From JACDAV01 sp036556145 (lineage in GTDB: Bacteria > Chloroflexota > Limnocylindria > Limnocylindrales > CSP1-4), in the NCBI GenBank assembly GCA_036556145.1, contig DATBKB010000022.1:1-9156 (forward strand): DNA of 9,156 bases. Reading direction: 5' to 3'. The notes beneath the pieces were generated by a model, which saw only the letters and a program-made list of their open reading frames with translations, did no database searches and was not told where the DNA came from. The translations under genes and the position numbers were made by a program. Shown one piece after another: positions 1-7,297 of this stretch (its first letter is position 1; each line of letters begins with the position of its first letter).

Positions 1-461
1 AGCTGCTGGGTGATCGTCGACCCGCCGCGCGGGCGGCCCTGGAGCGTGTCGATGGTCGCCGCGACGAACCCGCCGAGGTCGAACCCGGGGTTCTCCCAGA
101 AGTCCTTGTCCTCGATCGCCGTCGTTGCGTCGATCAGCTCCGGCGTGATCTCGTCGTAGGTGACCAGCTCCCGCCGGAGGTCGCCGAGACGGGCCAGCTC
201 GATCTGCCCGGTCCGGTCGTAGACGATCGTCTGCTCCTCGAAGTCGATGTTCGCGAGGAGTTCCTTGGGGTCGCCCAAGCCGTAGGAGTAGAAGGCGTAC
301 GCGGTGACGACGCCCAGGAAACCGAGGGCCCCGAACAGGAGCAGGAGCGAGAAGAAGACGATCGGGAGGGCGATCGCCACCCCGCGGGCGGTGTTCCCAC
401 CGCGGGGCCGCCCGGCGGCTCCGCGCCTGTGGCGCTGGCGCCGGGCGAGGCTGGTCTGCAT
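1..461 (-). CDS. Class A penicillin-binding protein, N-terminal part (transglycosylase, GT51), 3' end cut by window edge
   Basis: Reading the minus strand from an ATG at 461 gives 153 complete residues, then runs off the left edge. Residues 1-27 are basic and Arg-rich (cytoplasmic). A single hydrophobic anchor spans about 28-58 (start VAIALPIVFFSLLLL). The glycosyltransferase-51 start follows: AIEDKDFW at 115-122, whose Glu117 is the expected catalytic residue, and GGSTITQQ at 146-153. These are classic motifs of lipid II polymerases of the PBP1 type, which act at the outer face of the cytoplasmic membrane. A monofunctional MtgA-like enzyme is possible, because the transpeptidase domain would lie outside the window; the long cytoplasmic and linker segments favour a bifunctional PBP. 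A GTG four codons upstream (473-471) is an alternative start. No clear Shine-Dalgarno precedes either start. The gene is divergent from tyrS across a short gap. Confidence 0.92.
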   Translation of the reverse strand, partial: MQTSLARRQRHRRGAAGRPRGGNTARGVAIALPIVFFSLLLLFGALGFLGVVTAYAFYSYGLGDPKELLANIDFEEQTIVYDRTGQIELARLGDLRRELVTYDEITPELIDATTAIEDKDFWENPGFDLGGFVAATIDTLQGRPRGGSTITQQ

Positions 462-543
462 GACGGCGGCCACGATAGCATGGGGAAATGACCGGTCAGG
501 CTCCCCGTTACCCGCGTTCCGAGACGCCCGGAACCGCCCGGCT
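462..543. promoter_or_regulatory. Divergent intergenic region between PBP gene and tyrS
   Basis: About 82 bp separate the two divergent starts, so promoters for both genes should lie here or just inside the coding ends. The only AT-richer patch is around 471-490. On the minus strand it reads CATGCTATCG, a weak -10-like match close to the PBP start, which would give a very short or absent 5' leader. I see no convincing -35 box, no T-box-like structure and no strong inverted repeat. The promoter reading is inference. Confidence 0.3.
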
Positions 544-1899
544 GTGACGGAATCGGTGGCCTCCCGGCAGGCTCGCGATCCTGCCGAAGGGGGCCGCGGG
601 ACGGGCCCGGGCGGGGCCTCGGCGGGGCTCCCCGGCCTCCTGGAGGAGCTGCGCTGGCGCGGCCTCTTCCACTCGGCGACACCCGGCCTCGCGGCGCGCC
701 TGGCGACCGGTCGCGCGCTGGCCGCCTACAACGGCTTCGACCCCTCGGGGCCCTCGCTCCACGTCGGCCACCTCGTGCCGGTCATGGGCCTGCTGCACCT
801 CCAGCGTCGGGGCGGCCGGCCGGTCGTTCTCGTCGGCGGAGCGACCGGGATGATCGGGGATCCGTCGGGGACATCGGCCGAGCGGAATCTCCTCGACCGC
901 GCGACGCTCGAGGCGAACGTGGCGGCCATTCGCGGCCAGCTCGAGCGGTTCCTCGACTTCTCGGGACCCGGTGGTGCAGTCGTCGTGAACAACCTCGACT
1001 GGCTCGGCGGCGTGTCGATGCTCGACTTCCTGCGCGACGTCGGCAAGCACTTCACGGTCCCGTACATGCTCGGCAAGGAGTCCGTGAAGGAGCGGCTCGG
1101 CGCGGGGCTCTCGTTCACCGAGTTCAGCTACATGCTCCTCCAGGCCGCCGACTTCCGGCATCTCTACCGGACGCTCGGCGTCGAGGCGCAGATGGGCGGC
1201 GCCGACCAGTGGGGCAACATCACCGCCGGGCTCGAGCTCATCCGTCGCTCCGAGGGGGCAGGGGAGGGCGAGGAGCTCGCCCATGCGCTCGCGTTCACGT
1301 TGCTGCTCGATCCATCGGGTGCGAAGTTCGGCAAGACCGCTGCCGGCACGTCGGTGTGGCTCGATCCCGCGCGAACGTCGCCGTACGCGTTCTACCAGTA
1401 CTGGCTCGACCGGGACGACGCGGAAGTCGGCCGGCTGCTGCGGTTCTTCACGCTGCTCGACCGGTCGGCGATCGAGGCGCTCGAGGCGGAGCACGCCGCG
1501 CGGCCCGAGGCGAGGCCCGCCCAGCGCGCGCTGGCGTCCGAGATCACGGCGCGGGTCCACGGTTCGTCCGCCGCGGCCGAAGCCATCCGCGTCTCCGAGG
1601 CGGCGTTCTCGCGCGAGCCGATCCGCGATCCGGCGCTGCTCGCGACGCTCCACGAGGTGGTCGACGGGTTCACGTTCCGCGACGAGGACCTGGCCGGCGG
1701 CGCGGCCACGTTCGGCGTCGCGACGGGGACGTTCGCCTCGAACGGCGAGGCGCGGCGGACGATCTCCCAGGGCGGGCTCTCGATCAACGACCTGCGGATC
1801 GCCGCGGCCGACAGTCCCGTCCCGCCGCCGATCGCCGGGGAGTGGCTGGTCGTCCGCGTCGGCAAGAAGCGGTTGCGCATCGGGCGGCGGGCCGGCTGA
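544..1899 (+). CDS. tyrS: Tyrosyl-tRNA synthetase
   Basis: This cytoplasmic class I aminoacyl-tRNA synthetase charges tRNA-Tyr with tyrosine. Numbered from the GTG at 544 (451 aa), family features are in order. The usual N-terminal LLEELRWRGL begins at about residue 32. The HIGH-type motif HVGHL is at 73-77. Tyrosine-pocket residues include Tyr196, Gln200 and Asp203 (YMLLQAADF) and GGADQWGN with Asp221/Gln222. The KMSKS loop is KFGKT at 261-265, the variant seen in E. coli-type TyrS. An S4-like RNA-binding domain occupies about 405-451 (GGLSINDLR to GKKRLRIGRR). Catalytic parts are intact. The open frame extends upstream to 304, but that stretch is the antisense of the PBP gene. GTG 544 or GTG 556 leaves a modest extension of about 27-31 residues before the family's usual start. 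ATG 460 is possible but overlaps the PBP start. No start has a strong Shine-Dalgarno. Confidence 0.95.
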   Translation: MTESVASRQARDPAEGGRGTGPGGASAGLPGLLEELRWRGLFHSATPGLAARLATGRALAAYNGFDPSGPSLHVGHLVPVMGLLHLQRRGGRPVVLVGGATGMIGDPSGTSAERNLLDRATLEANVAAIRGQLERFLDFSGPGGAVVVNNLDWLGGVSMLDFLRDVGKHFTVPYMLGKESVKERLGAGLSFTEFSYMLLQAADFRHLYRTLGVEAQMGGADQWGNITAGLELIRRSEGAGEGEELAHALAFTLLLDPSGAKFGKTAAGTSVWLDPARTSPYAFYQYWLDRDDAEVGRLLRFFTLLDRSAIEALEAEHAARPEARPAQRALASEITARVHGSSAAAEAIRVSEAAFSREPIRDPALLATLHEVVDGFTFRDEDLAGGAATFGVATGTFASNGEARRTISQGGLSINDLRIAAADSPVPPPIAGEWLVVRVGKKRLRIGRRAG

Positions 1900-1918
1900 C
1901 CGCGCCCTTCCGCCCATG

Positions 1919-1931
1919 AACCCCGCGGGTT
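1919..1931. terminator. Possible small bidirectional hairpin between convergent tyrS and hisIE
   Basis: The 35-bp gap between the tyrS stop and the hisIE stop contains AACCCCGCGGGTT, which can pair as a 5-bp stem with a 3-nt loop on either strand. There is no proper T-tract on either side, so it is at best a weak terminator. It is listed because it is the only structure in the convergent gap where both transcripts must end. Confidence 0.25.
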
Positions 1932-1934
1932 GCC

Positions 1935-2627
1935 TTATCGGTCCGGCGAGCTGACGCTCCGTCGCTCGCGAAGCACCGCAACCACCTCGGACGGTGGCAG
2001 GTCCCGTTCGGCGAGGAGGACGAGCGCGTGGTAGAGGAGGTCGGCTGACTCCTCGGCGAGCCGACGCTTCGTCGCGGATCGGTCGCCGGAAGCGGCTGCA
2101 TCGTCCTTCGCCGCGAGAACCACCTCGGTGGCCTCCTCGATGACCTTCCGACCGACGGCGTCGACCCCGCCGTCGAGCAGCGACGTCGTGTACGAGCCGG
2201 TTGGACGCTCCGTCGCCCGCGAGGCGATCGTCGACCACAGCGTTTCGAGCCAGGCAAAGCCCTGCGAGTCGCGGCTCGCGGACGAACCCTCGGCGTCGAA
2301 GCAGCTTCGCGTCCCGCGGTGGCAGGTGGGGCCGGCCGGGTCGGCCGTCACGAGCAGGGCGTCGGAATCGCAGTCGGCGGCGATCGACACCAGTCGAAGA
2401 ACGTTGCCGCTCTCCTCGCCCTTGCGCCACAGGCGGTTGCGCGACCGCGAGTGGAAGTGGACCTCGCCGGTCGATATCGTCGCGTCCAACGCTTCGCGGT
2501 CCATCCAGGCCAGCATCAGCACGCGGCCGTCGGCGGCGTCCTGCACCACCGCCGGCACGAGCCCTTCCGCGCCGAAGCGCACGGCGGAGACGTCTGGCGA
2601 CGAGCCCACGGTCGCAGCCGCCGTCAC
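1935..2627 (-). CDS. hisIE: Bifunctional phosphoribosyl-AMP cyclohydrolase / phosphoribosyl-ATP pyrophosphatase (HisIE)
   Basis: This 230-aa fusion catalyses histidine steps 2 and 3: removal of pyrophosphate from PR-ATP (HisE domain), then opening of the purine ring of PR-AMP (HisI domain). The HisI domain is at about 17-112. It shows TGEVHFHSRSRNRLWRKGE, the metal motif DCDSD (Asp85, Asp87, Asp89 for Mg and Cys86), and GPTCHRGTRSCF, whose Cys102 and Cys109 complete the zinc site. The HisE (MazG-like) domain is at about 127-222, with acidic motifs EEATE (164-168) and EESAD (192-196). It is the last gene of the minus-strand operon. The start is a GTG at 2627 overlapping the hisF TGA by 4 nt (GTGA), so translation is probably coupled; there is no strong Shine-Dalgarno. 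The stop is TAA. Both domains look complete and active. Confidence 0.97.
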   Translation of the reverse strand: MTAAATVGSSPDVSAVRFGAEGLVPAVVQDAADGRVLMLAWMDREALDATISTGEVHFHSRSRNRLWRKGEESGNVLRLVSIAADCDSDALLVTADPAGPTCHRGTRSCFDAEGSSASRDSQGFAWLETLWSTIASRATERPTGSYTTSLLDGGVDAVGRKVIEEATEVVLAAKDDAAASGDRSATKRRLAEESADLLYHALVLLAERDLPPSEVVAVLRERRSVSSPDR

Positions 2628-3418
2628 CGGCGCCGCCCGGCCATCGCGCGCACCGGCAGTCCGGCCTTCGCCATCGCCCGCTTGACCGAGGCGATCGAGT
2701 GCATTCGTCGGTGGAAGATCGACGCCGCAAGCACGGCGTCAGCACCGCCATCCCGAACCGCGGCGACGAAGTCGGCCGGTCCGGACGCACCGCCCGAGGC
2801 GATCACCGGCACCGTGACCCGCGAGGTGATCGCGCGGAGCAGCTCCGTGTCGTAGCCGGATCGCGTGCCGTCGCGATCGATCGACGTCACGAGCAGCTCG
2901 CCGGCGCCGAGCTCCGCTGCGCGCTGGGCCCACTCGACCGCGTCGATGCCGGTCGCCTCGCGACCGCCCTTGACGACGACCTCCCACGACGGTGGCTGAT
3001 CCGAGCCGTTCGAACCGACCCGGCGCGCGTCGATCGCGACGACGACGGCCTGGCGGCCGAAGATCGCCGCACACGCCGAGATGAGCGAAGGATCCGCGAC
3101 CGCGGCGGTGTTGAGCGAGACCTTGTCCGCGCCGGCGCGGAGGACCTCGCGCATCTCGTCGACCGACCGGACGCCGCCGCCGACGGTCAGCGGCACGAAC
3201 GCCCGCCGCGCGGTCCGCTCGACGACGTCGAGCAACGTGCCGCGATTCTCGGGAGCGGCGGTGATGTCGAGGAAGACGATCTCGTCGGCGCCCTCGGCGG
3301 CGTAGCGCGCCGCGAGCTCCGGTGGGTCACCCTCGTCGACGAGGTCGACGAACTTCGTGCCCTTGACGACGCGGCCGTTCGCCACGTCGAGGCATGGGAT
3401 GACGCGGCGGCGCAGCAC
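2624..3418 (-). CDS. hisF: Imidazole glycerol phosphate synthase cyclase subunit HisF
   Basis: HisF is the (beta/alpha)8-barrel subunit of IGP synthase. It uses ammonia delivered by HisH to convert PRFAR to imidazole glycerol phosphate and AICAR. The 264-aa product starts RRRVIPCLDVANGRVVKG with the catalytic Asp11, and the second catalytic residue is Asp130 in VVVAIDARR. Phosphate-binding segments are LTVGGGVRS (78-85 region) and IASGGASG. VTSIDRDGTRSGYD matches the conserved loop of beta-strand 6. Length is normal for the family. The GTG start at 3418 directly abuts the hisH TGA (zero gap), and the stop overlaps the hisIE start. The gene beside hisH here is hisF itself; the hisA often found between them is absent and lies across the divergent region. 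Confidence 0.98.
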   Translation of the reverse strand: MLRRRVIPCLDVANGRVVKGTKFVDLVDEGDPPELAARYAAEGADEIVFLDITAAPENRGTLLDVVERTARRAFVPLTVGGGVRSVDEMREVLRAGADKVSLNTAAVADPSLISACAAIFGRQAVVVAIDARRVGSNGSDQPPSWEVVVKGGREATGIDAVEWAQRAAELGAGELLVTSIDRDGTRSGYDTELLRAITSRVTVPVIASGGASGPADFVAAVRDGGADAVLAASIFHRRMHSIASVKRAMAKAGLPVRAMAGRRR

Positions 3419-4144
3419 TCAGTCGCCGCCCGCGGTGCCGCCGGCCCCGACCGGCGAGTACTGCGCCCCGGCGCCGGCCGCGAGCGCCGCGCTCCAGCGG
3501 ACGAAGTTCGCGAGCAACCGGAGCCCGTCGCTGCCGCTCCGCTCCGGGTGGAACTGGACGCCGAGGACGTTGCCGCGATCGACCGCCGAGGCGAACGACG
3601 AGCCGTGCTCGGTGTCGGCGAGAACGACCCTGTCGGCACTGACGCCCGCGGGCGCGCCGGCGTACGAGTGGACGAAGTAGAAGTCGGCGCCCTGCGCGAT
3701 GCCCTCGAACAGCGGATGGTCGCGCCGCCGGACGACCTGGTTCCAGCCGATGTGCGGCAGCGTGGGCGCATGTGCGAGCCGGACGGTTGGGCCCTCGATG
3801 ACGCCGAACGTGTCGGCCCCGTCCTCGTCGCTGCGCTCGAAGAGCAGCTGGAGTCCGAGGCAGATCCCGAGGTATGGCCGGCCCGCCTTGATCCACTGGA
3901 GGATCGGGTCGACGAGACGGGCTTCGGCAAGCCGGCGCATCGCCGGCTCGGCCGCACCGACGCCCGGCACGACGACGGCGTCGATGTCGTCGAGATCGGC
4001 CGGCGTCCGCGCCAGCACGACGTCGGTGCCGACCGTCGTCAGCGCCTGCTCGATGCTCACGAGGTTGCCGGCGCCGTAGTCGATGACCGCGATCCGGGTG
4101 CCTTGCCGCCCGGTGGCGCGGGGCACGTCCTGCCAGGCCTTCAC
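3419..4144 (-). CDS. hisH: Imidazole glycerol phosphate synthase glutaminase subunit HisH
   Basis: HisH is the class I glutamine amidotransferase partner of HisF; it releases ammonia from glutamine and passes it through the HisF barrel. In the 241-aa product the core begins at RIAVIDYGAGNLVSI (from residue 17). The oxyanion-strand motif is VVVPGVGA, the nucleophile is Cys95 in GICLGLQLLFE, and the His/Glu pair is His199/Glu201 in GVQFHPE, so the catalytic triad is complete. The protein is longer than the usual 200-210 aa: 16 extra residues precede the core, and a Gly/Ala-rich tail of about 20 residues (AAGAGAQYSPVGAGG) follows it. The GTG start at 4144 is chosen because it overlaps the hisB TGA as GTGA and has a GAAGGG Shine-Dalgarno about 9 nt upstream. 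An internal GTG at codon 7 is possible. Confidence 0.97.
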   Translation of the reverse strand: MKAWQDVPRATGRQGTRIAVIDYGAGNLVSIEQALTTVGTDVVLARTPADLDDIDAVVVPGVGAAEPAMRRLAEARLVDPILQWIKAGRPYLGICLGLQLLFERSDEDGADTFGVIEGPTVRLAHAPTLPHIGWNQVVRRRDHPLFEGIAQGADFYFVHSYAGAPAGVSADRVVLADTEHGSSFASAVDRGNVLGVQFHPERSGSDGLRLLANFVRWSAALAAGAGAQYSPVGAGGTAGGD

Positions 4145-4791
4145 CCCAGCGAGCCCTTCGTCGAGGCGACGCCGGTGCGACGAGGGTCCGGCTCACAGGC
4201 TTCGCGGAGGGCCCGGGCCAAAGCCTTGAAGGCGGCCTCGGCCAGGTGGTGATCGTTGCGACCGGTGCCGCGCAGGTGGAGGGTCGTCCCGGACGCCCGG
4301 GCGAACGACTCCAGCGAATGTTCGATGAGCTGGAGCGGGAGCTCGCCCGCGCGCTCGGCGCGGAACGGCAGGTCGATGACGGCATAGGGCCGGCCGCCGA
4401 CATCGACGACGGCGATCGCGACCGACTCGTCCATCGGCACGGACGCGTCGCCGAACCGGCGGATGCCGGCGCGGTCGCCGAGCGCCTCGGCGAGGGCCGC
4501 ACCGATGACGAGGGCGACGTCCTCGACGGTGTGGTGCTCGTCGACGTGGAGATCGCCGGTCGCGCGAACCTCGAGATCGAACAAGCCGTGGTGGGCAAGC
4601 GACGTCAGCAGATGGTCGTAGAACCCGATGCCCGTCGCGACCGCCGCGGCGCCCGTGCCGTCGATGGTCAGCGTCACGGACACGTCGGTCTCGCGCGTCT
4701 GGCGGCGCACGGTTGCGCGCCGTTCGCCCCGCGACTCGACGACGACGCCCGCCACGCCGCTGCCGCCATCCCTCGCTCGATCGACCGTCAC
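4141..4791 (-). CDS. hisB: Imidazoleglycerol-phosphate dehydratase
   Basis: This monofunctional HisB catalyses step 6, dehydration of IGP to imidazole acetol phosphate, as a manganese-dependent multimer. The 216-aa product has the two metal-binding repeats: DHLLTSLAHHGLFDL with DEHHTVEDVALVIG in the first half, and EHSLESFA with RNDHHLAEAAFKALARALR in the second. There is no HAD phosphatase domain like that fused to E. coli HisB, so histidinol-phosphate phosphatase must be supplied by another gene. The family usually starts a few residues before the RRATVRRQTRETD segment; here about 22 extra residues precede it. The GTG start at 4791 is nevertheless strongly supported by an excellent Shine-Dalgarno 6 nt upstream and by the GTGA overlap with the hisC stop. 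The 3' end overlaps hisH by 4 nt. Confidence 0.97.
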   Translation of the reverse strand: MTVDRARDGGSGVAGVVVESRGERRATVRRQTRETDVSVTLTIDGTGAAAVATGIGFYDHLLTSLAHHGLFDLEVRATGDLHVDEHHTVEDVALVIGAALAEALGDRAGIRRFGDASVPMDESVAIAVVDVGGRPYAVIDLPFRAERAGELPLQLIEHSLESFARASGTTLHLRGTGRNDHHLAEAAFKALARALREACEPDPRRTGVASTKGSLG

Positions 4792-5957
4792 GCGCGGACC
4801 TCCTTCGCGATCTCGAGAGCGGCATCGATCAGCCGATCGTTCTCCGCGGTGTCACGCACGGTGATCCGAAGGTGATCGCTCAGCGGATGACCTTGGCCGA
4901 ACGTTCGCGGCACGAGGCCGCGGCTCAGGAGGCCGTCGGCCACGGCCGCGGCGCGGGACGCCGAGCCGAGGCCGGCCAGCAGGAAGTTCGTCACCGATGG
5001 ACCGACATCCCAGCCCGCACTCCGAAGCCCGTCCGCGAGGCGCTCGCGCTCGCGCTCGACCCGTTCGAGGTTGCCCGCGAGGGCGCCGTCGTCGCGGAGC
5101 GCCGCGGTGACGACCGTGACGGAGACAGTCGACACCGAGCCGGGCGGCCGGTACGGGGCGATCTCGGCGATCGTCTCCGGCACGGCGATCGCGAACCCGA
5201 CCCGCAGGCCGGCCAGCGCGTACGCCTTGCTCGCGGTGCGAACGACGACGAGCCGTGGATACGCCGCGCGGAGCGACGCGAGCGAGCGGCCGACGAACTC
5301 GGCATAGGCCTCGTCGAGGACGACGACCGGCGGCCGCCGCCCCGCCGGGGCGGCATCGGAGGCGAGGGCGTCGAGCAGGCCCTCGATCGCTCCGGGCGGC
5401 TCCGCGAGTGCCGTCGGGTTGTTCGGGCTGCAGAGCCAGATCACGGCCGCCTCCGGCGCGGCCGCAAGAATGGCGACGTCGTCGATCCGCCAACCCTCGT
5501 CGCGGATTCGCGGCACGGCGATCGTCCGGGCGCCGCGCTGCTCGGTGATGACACGGAACATCGCGTAGGTCGGCGTCGGGACGATGGCGGCCGAGCCCGC
5601 CGGGAGGAAGGCCTTGCCGACGAGGTCGAGGATCTCGTCGGCGCCGGCGCCCACGAGCAGCTCGTCCCTCGCGACGCCGTATCGGGCGGCGGCGGCCTCG
5701 ACGAGCCGCCGGTAGTCGGATGGCGGGTACTCCGAGATGGGGGTCACGAAGCGCCCGGCGGCGAGGACGCGGGCGGCGAGGTCGGGCGGGGTGGGGGAGG
5801 TGTTGAGGTCGAAGCGGACGATCGAGTCGATCGGCACGCCGTAGCGGGTCGCGACCTCTTCGTCGGTCGCCTCCCACGAGTACGAGATCGGCGCGGTGGG
5901 CGAGGTCATCGTGACGGGCGTGGTCGGTGTGGCACGCGTCGCAGGCGTCGCGCTCAC
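4788..5957 (-). CDS. hisC: Histidinol-phosphate aminotransferase
   Basis: HisC is a PLP-dependent class I/II aminotransferase. It converts imidazole acetol phosphate plus glutamate to histidinol phosphate (step 7). In the 389-aa product the substrate-side motif is LNTSPTPP (51-58). EYPPSDYRRL follows, then the cofactor phosphate region GAGADEILDL. The CSPNNPT motif has Asn180, VVVLDEAYAEF has Asp215, and the Schiff-base lysine is Lys244 in TASKAYALAGLRVG. The carboxylate-binding Arg is probably Arg364 in LRITVRD. The open frame continues far upstream antisense-like through hisD, but the GTG at 5957 overlaps the hisD TGA as GTGA and has a GAGGA Shine-Dalgarno about 9 nt upstream. This start adds a Thr/Pro/Ala-rich leader of 16 residues; ATG codon 17 (5909) is an alternative without a visible Shine-Dalgarno. 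The protein could also act on other amino acids, but the operon makes HisC the natural call. Confidence 0.97.
   Translation of the reverse strand: MSATPATRATPTTPVTMTSPTAPISYSWEATDEEVATRYGVPIDSIVRFDLNTSPTPPDLAARVLAAGRFVTPISEYPPSDYRRLVEAAAARYGVARDELLVGAGADEILDLVGKAFLPAGSAAIVPTPTYAMFRVITEQRGARTIAVPRIRDEGWRIDDVAILAAAPEAAVIWLCSPNNPTALAEPPGAIEGLLDALASDAAPAGRRPPVVVLDEAYAEFVGRSLASLRAAYPRLVVVRTASKAYALAGLRVGFAIAVPETIAEIAPYRPPGSVSTVSVTVVTAALRDDGALAGNLERVERERERLADGLRSAGWDVGPSVTNFLLAGLGSASRAAAVADGLLSRGLVPRTFGQGHPLSDHLRITVRDTAENDRLIDAALEIAKEVRA
4798..4805 (-). promoter_or_regulatory. Strong Shine-Dalgarno for hisB inside the hisC 3' end
   Basis: On the minus strand this reads AAGGAGGT, an essentially perfect anti-16S match, 6 nt before the hisB GTG. 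It decides the hisB start despite the N-terminal extension. It is the best ribosome binding site in the operon and may raise HisB translation independently of coupling from hisC. Confidence 0.8.
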
Positions 5958-7297
5958 GACGGGTCGTCCTCGAACCGGACCTCGACGGCGTCGCGATGGG
6001 CGAGCAGGCCCTCGGCCGTCGCCAGCGTGCCGATCGTCTCGCGCAGCGCGGAAAGCCCGTCGCGCGTGATCCGCTGGACCTGGACGTACTTGCCGAAGGT
6101 CTCGACGGCGAGCGGACTGCAGGCTCGGGCGAGGCCACCCGTCGGCAGGACGTGGTTCGCGCCCGTCGCGTAGTCGCCGGCCGACTCCGGGGCCCACTCG
6201 CCCACGAACAGCGAGCCGGCGTTCCGGAGCCGCTCGACGGTGGCCTCGAGAGGGACGACGTCGACCGAGAGATGCTCGGGGGCATACGCGTTGACGAAGT
6301 CGATTGCGGCGTCGAGCGTCGGCGCAATCGCGATGGCGCCGTGGGTCGCGAGCGCGCGCGCGAGGATGTCCCGCCGCGAGGCGACGGCGAGACGACGGCC
6401 GACCTCGGCCTCGACGGCATCGGCGAAGGGGGCATCGGGCGTCACGAGGATCGCCGGCGAATCGGGGCCGTGTTCCGCCTGGGTGATGAGGTCCGCGGCG
6501 ACGCGCCGCGGGTCGGCCGAGGCGTCGGCGAGCACCATGCCCTCCGACGGCCCCGCCGGCAGGTCGATGCCGACTTCGCCGGCGAGCTCGAGCTTGGCCG
6601 CGGTGACCCACGCGTTGCCGGGACCGACGATCCGGTCGACCGGCTCGACGCCATCGCCCGGCAGCCCGAACGCGAGCGCCCCGACGGCCTGCGCGCCGCC
6701 GGCGACGATGAGCGCGTCGACGCCGAGCACGCCCGCCGCCCCGAGGAGGACCGGGTCGATCCGGCCGTCGCGGTCGGCCGGACTCGCGACGACGATCTCG
6801 CGGACGCCCGCGACCTGGGCCGGGACGACGGTCATGACGAGCGACGAGGGATACGCGGCGCCGCCGCCCGGCACGTAGCACCCGACGCGCGCGAGGGCCG
6901 ACCAGCGACGCTCGACCTCGACACCGTCGACGATCCTCGTGCGCGTCGTCTTCGGACGCTGGCTTTCGGCGAAACGGCGGACGTTGGCGATGGCGACGTC
7001 GAGGGCCGCGCGGACGTCCTGATCCAGCCGATCCGCGGCCGCACGAAGCTCGCCACGCCTGAGGACGAGCCGTCCGTCGGCGAGACCGCCACCGAATCGG
7101 CCGTTCGCATCGCGGACGGCGGCGGACCGATTCGACCGAACGTCGGCCAGGATGGCGCGAGCCGCGTCGCGAACGGACGCGTCGGGGACGGCGCCACGGC
7201 GGGTGAGCGCGGCGACCGTGGCCCGGGTGGCCGCGTCCGTCGCCGCGAGGGCGAGGTCGATCCGGCGGAGGCGCAGCGCGGTCGTCGCAGTGCTCAC
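5954..7297 (-). CDS. hisD: Histidinol dehydrogenase
   Basis: HisD oxidises histidinol to histidine in two NAD-dependent steps through histidinal (steps 9-10), using zinc. The 447-aa product has a normal length and all family signatures: GCYVPGGGAAYPSSLVM (139-155), AGGAQAVGALAFG, RIVGPGNAWVTAAK, DLPAGPSEGMVLAD and LITQAEHGPDSPAIL. Catalytic residues are intact. Zinc-site candidates are Gln273, His276, Asp375 (SAGDYATG) and His434 (EGLLAHRDAVEVR). The general base pair is Glu341/His342 in YAPEHLS. The N-terminal 50 residues are Ala/Arg-rich and less conserved, as is usual. The start is GTG 7297, overlapping the hisG TGA (GTGA), with only a weak GAGAAG ribosome site; the stop overlaps the hisC start. 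Confidence 0.98.
   Translation of the reverse strand: MSTATTALRLRRIDLALAATDAATRATVAALTRRGAVPDASVRDAARAILADVRSNRSAAVRDANGRFGGGLADGRLVLRRGELRAAADRLDQDVRAALDVAIANVRRFAESQRPKTTRTRIVDGVEVERRWSALARVGCYVPGGGAAYPSSLVMTVVPAQVAGVREIVVASPADRDGRIDPVLLGAAGVLGVDALIVAGGAQAVGALAFGLPGDGVEPVDRIVGPGNAWVTAAKLELAGEVGIDLPAGPSEGMVLADASADPRRVAADLITQAEHGPDSPAILVTPDAPFADAVEAEVGRRLAVASRRDILARALATHGAIAIAPTLDAAIDFVNAYAPEHLSVDVVPLEATVERLRNAGSLFVGEWAPESAGDYATGANHVLPTGGLARACSPLAVETFGKYVQVQRITRDGLSALRETIGTLATAEGLLAHRDAVEVRFEDDPS

Noticed and set aside
134..682. Minus-strand open frame of 182 codons beginning inside tyrS
   Set aside because: It is out of frame with the PBP reading, which shows the real glycosyltransferase motifs. 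Its Ser/Arg/Pro-rich sequence is a shadow.
508..2790. Minus-strand open frame of 760 codons across tyrS and hisIE
   Set aside because: It is Arg/Pro/Gly-rich, has no recognisable domain, and lies antisense to tyrS and out of frame with hisIE. It is a typical high-GC shadow.
2201..4252. Plus-strand open frame of 683 codons opposite hisIE, hisF and hisH
   Set aside because: Its composition is Arg/Asp/Ala-rich with no motifs, and it is antisense to three clearly conserved genes.
5958..6881. Upstream extension of the hisC frame
   Set aside because: The 697-codon frame runs through hisD in another frame. The extension is Arg/Gly-rich noise, and the GTGA overlap marks the real hisC start.
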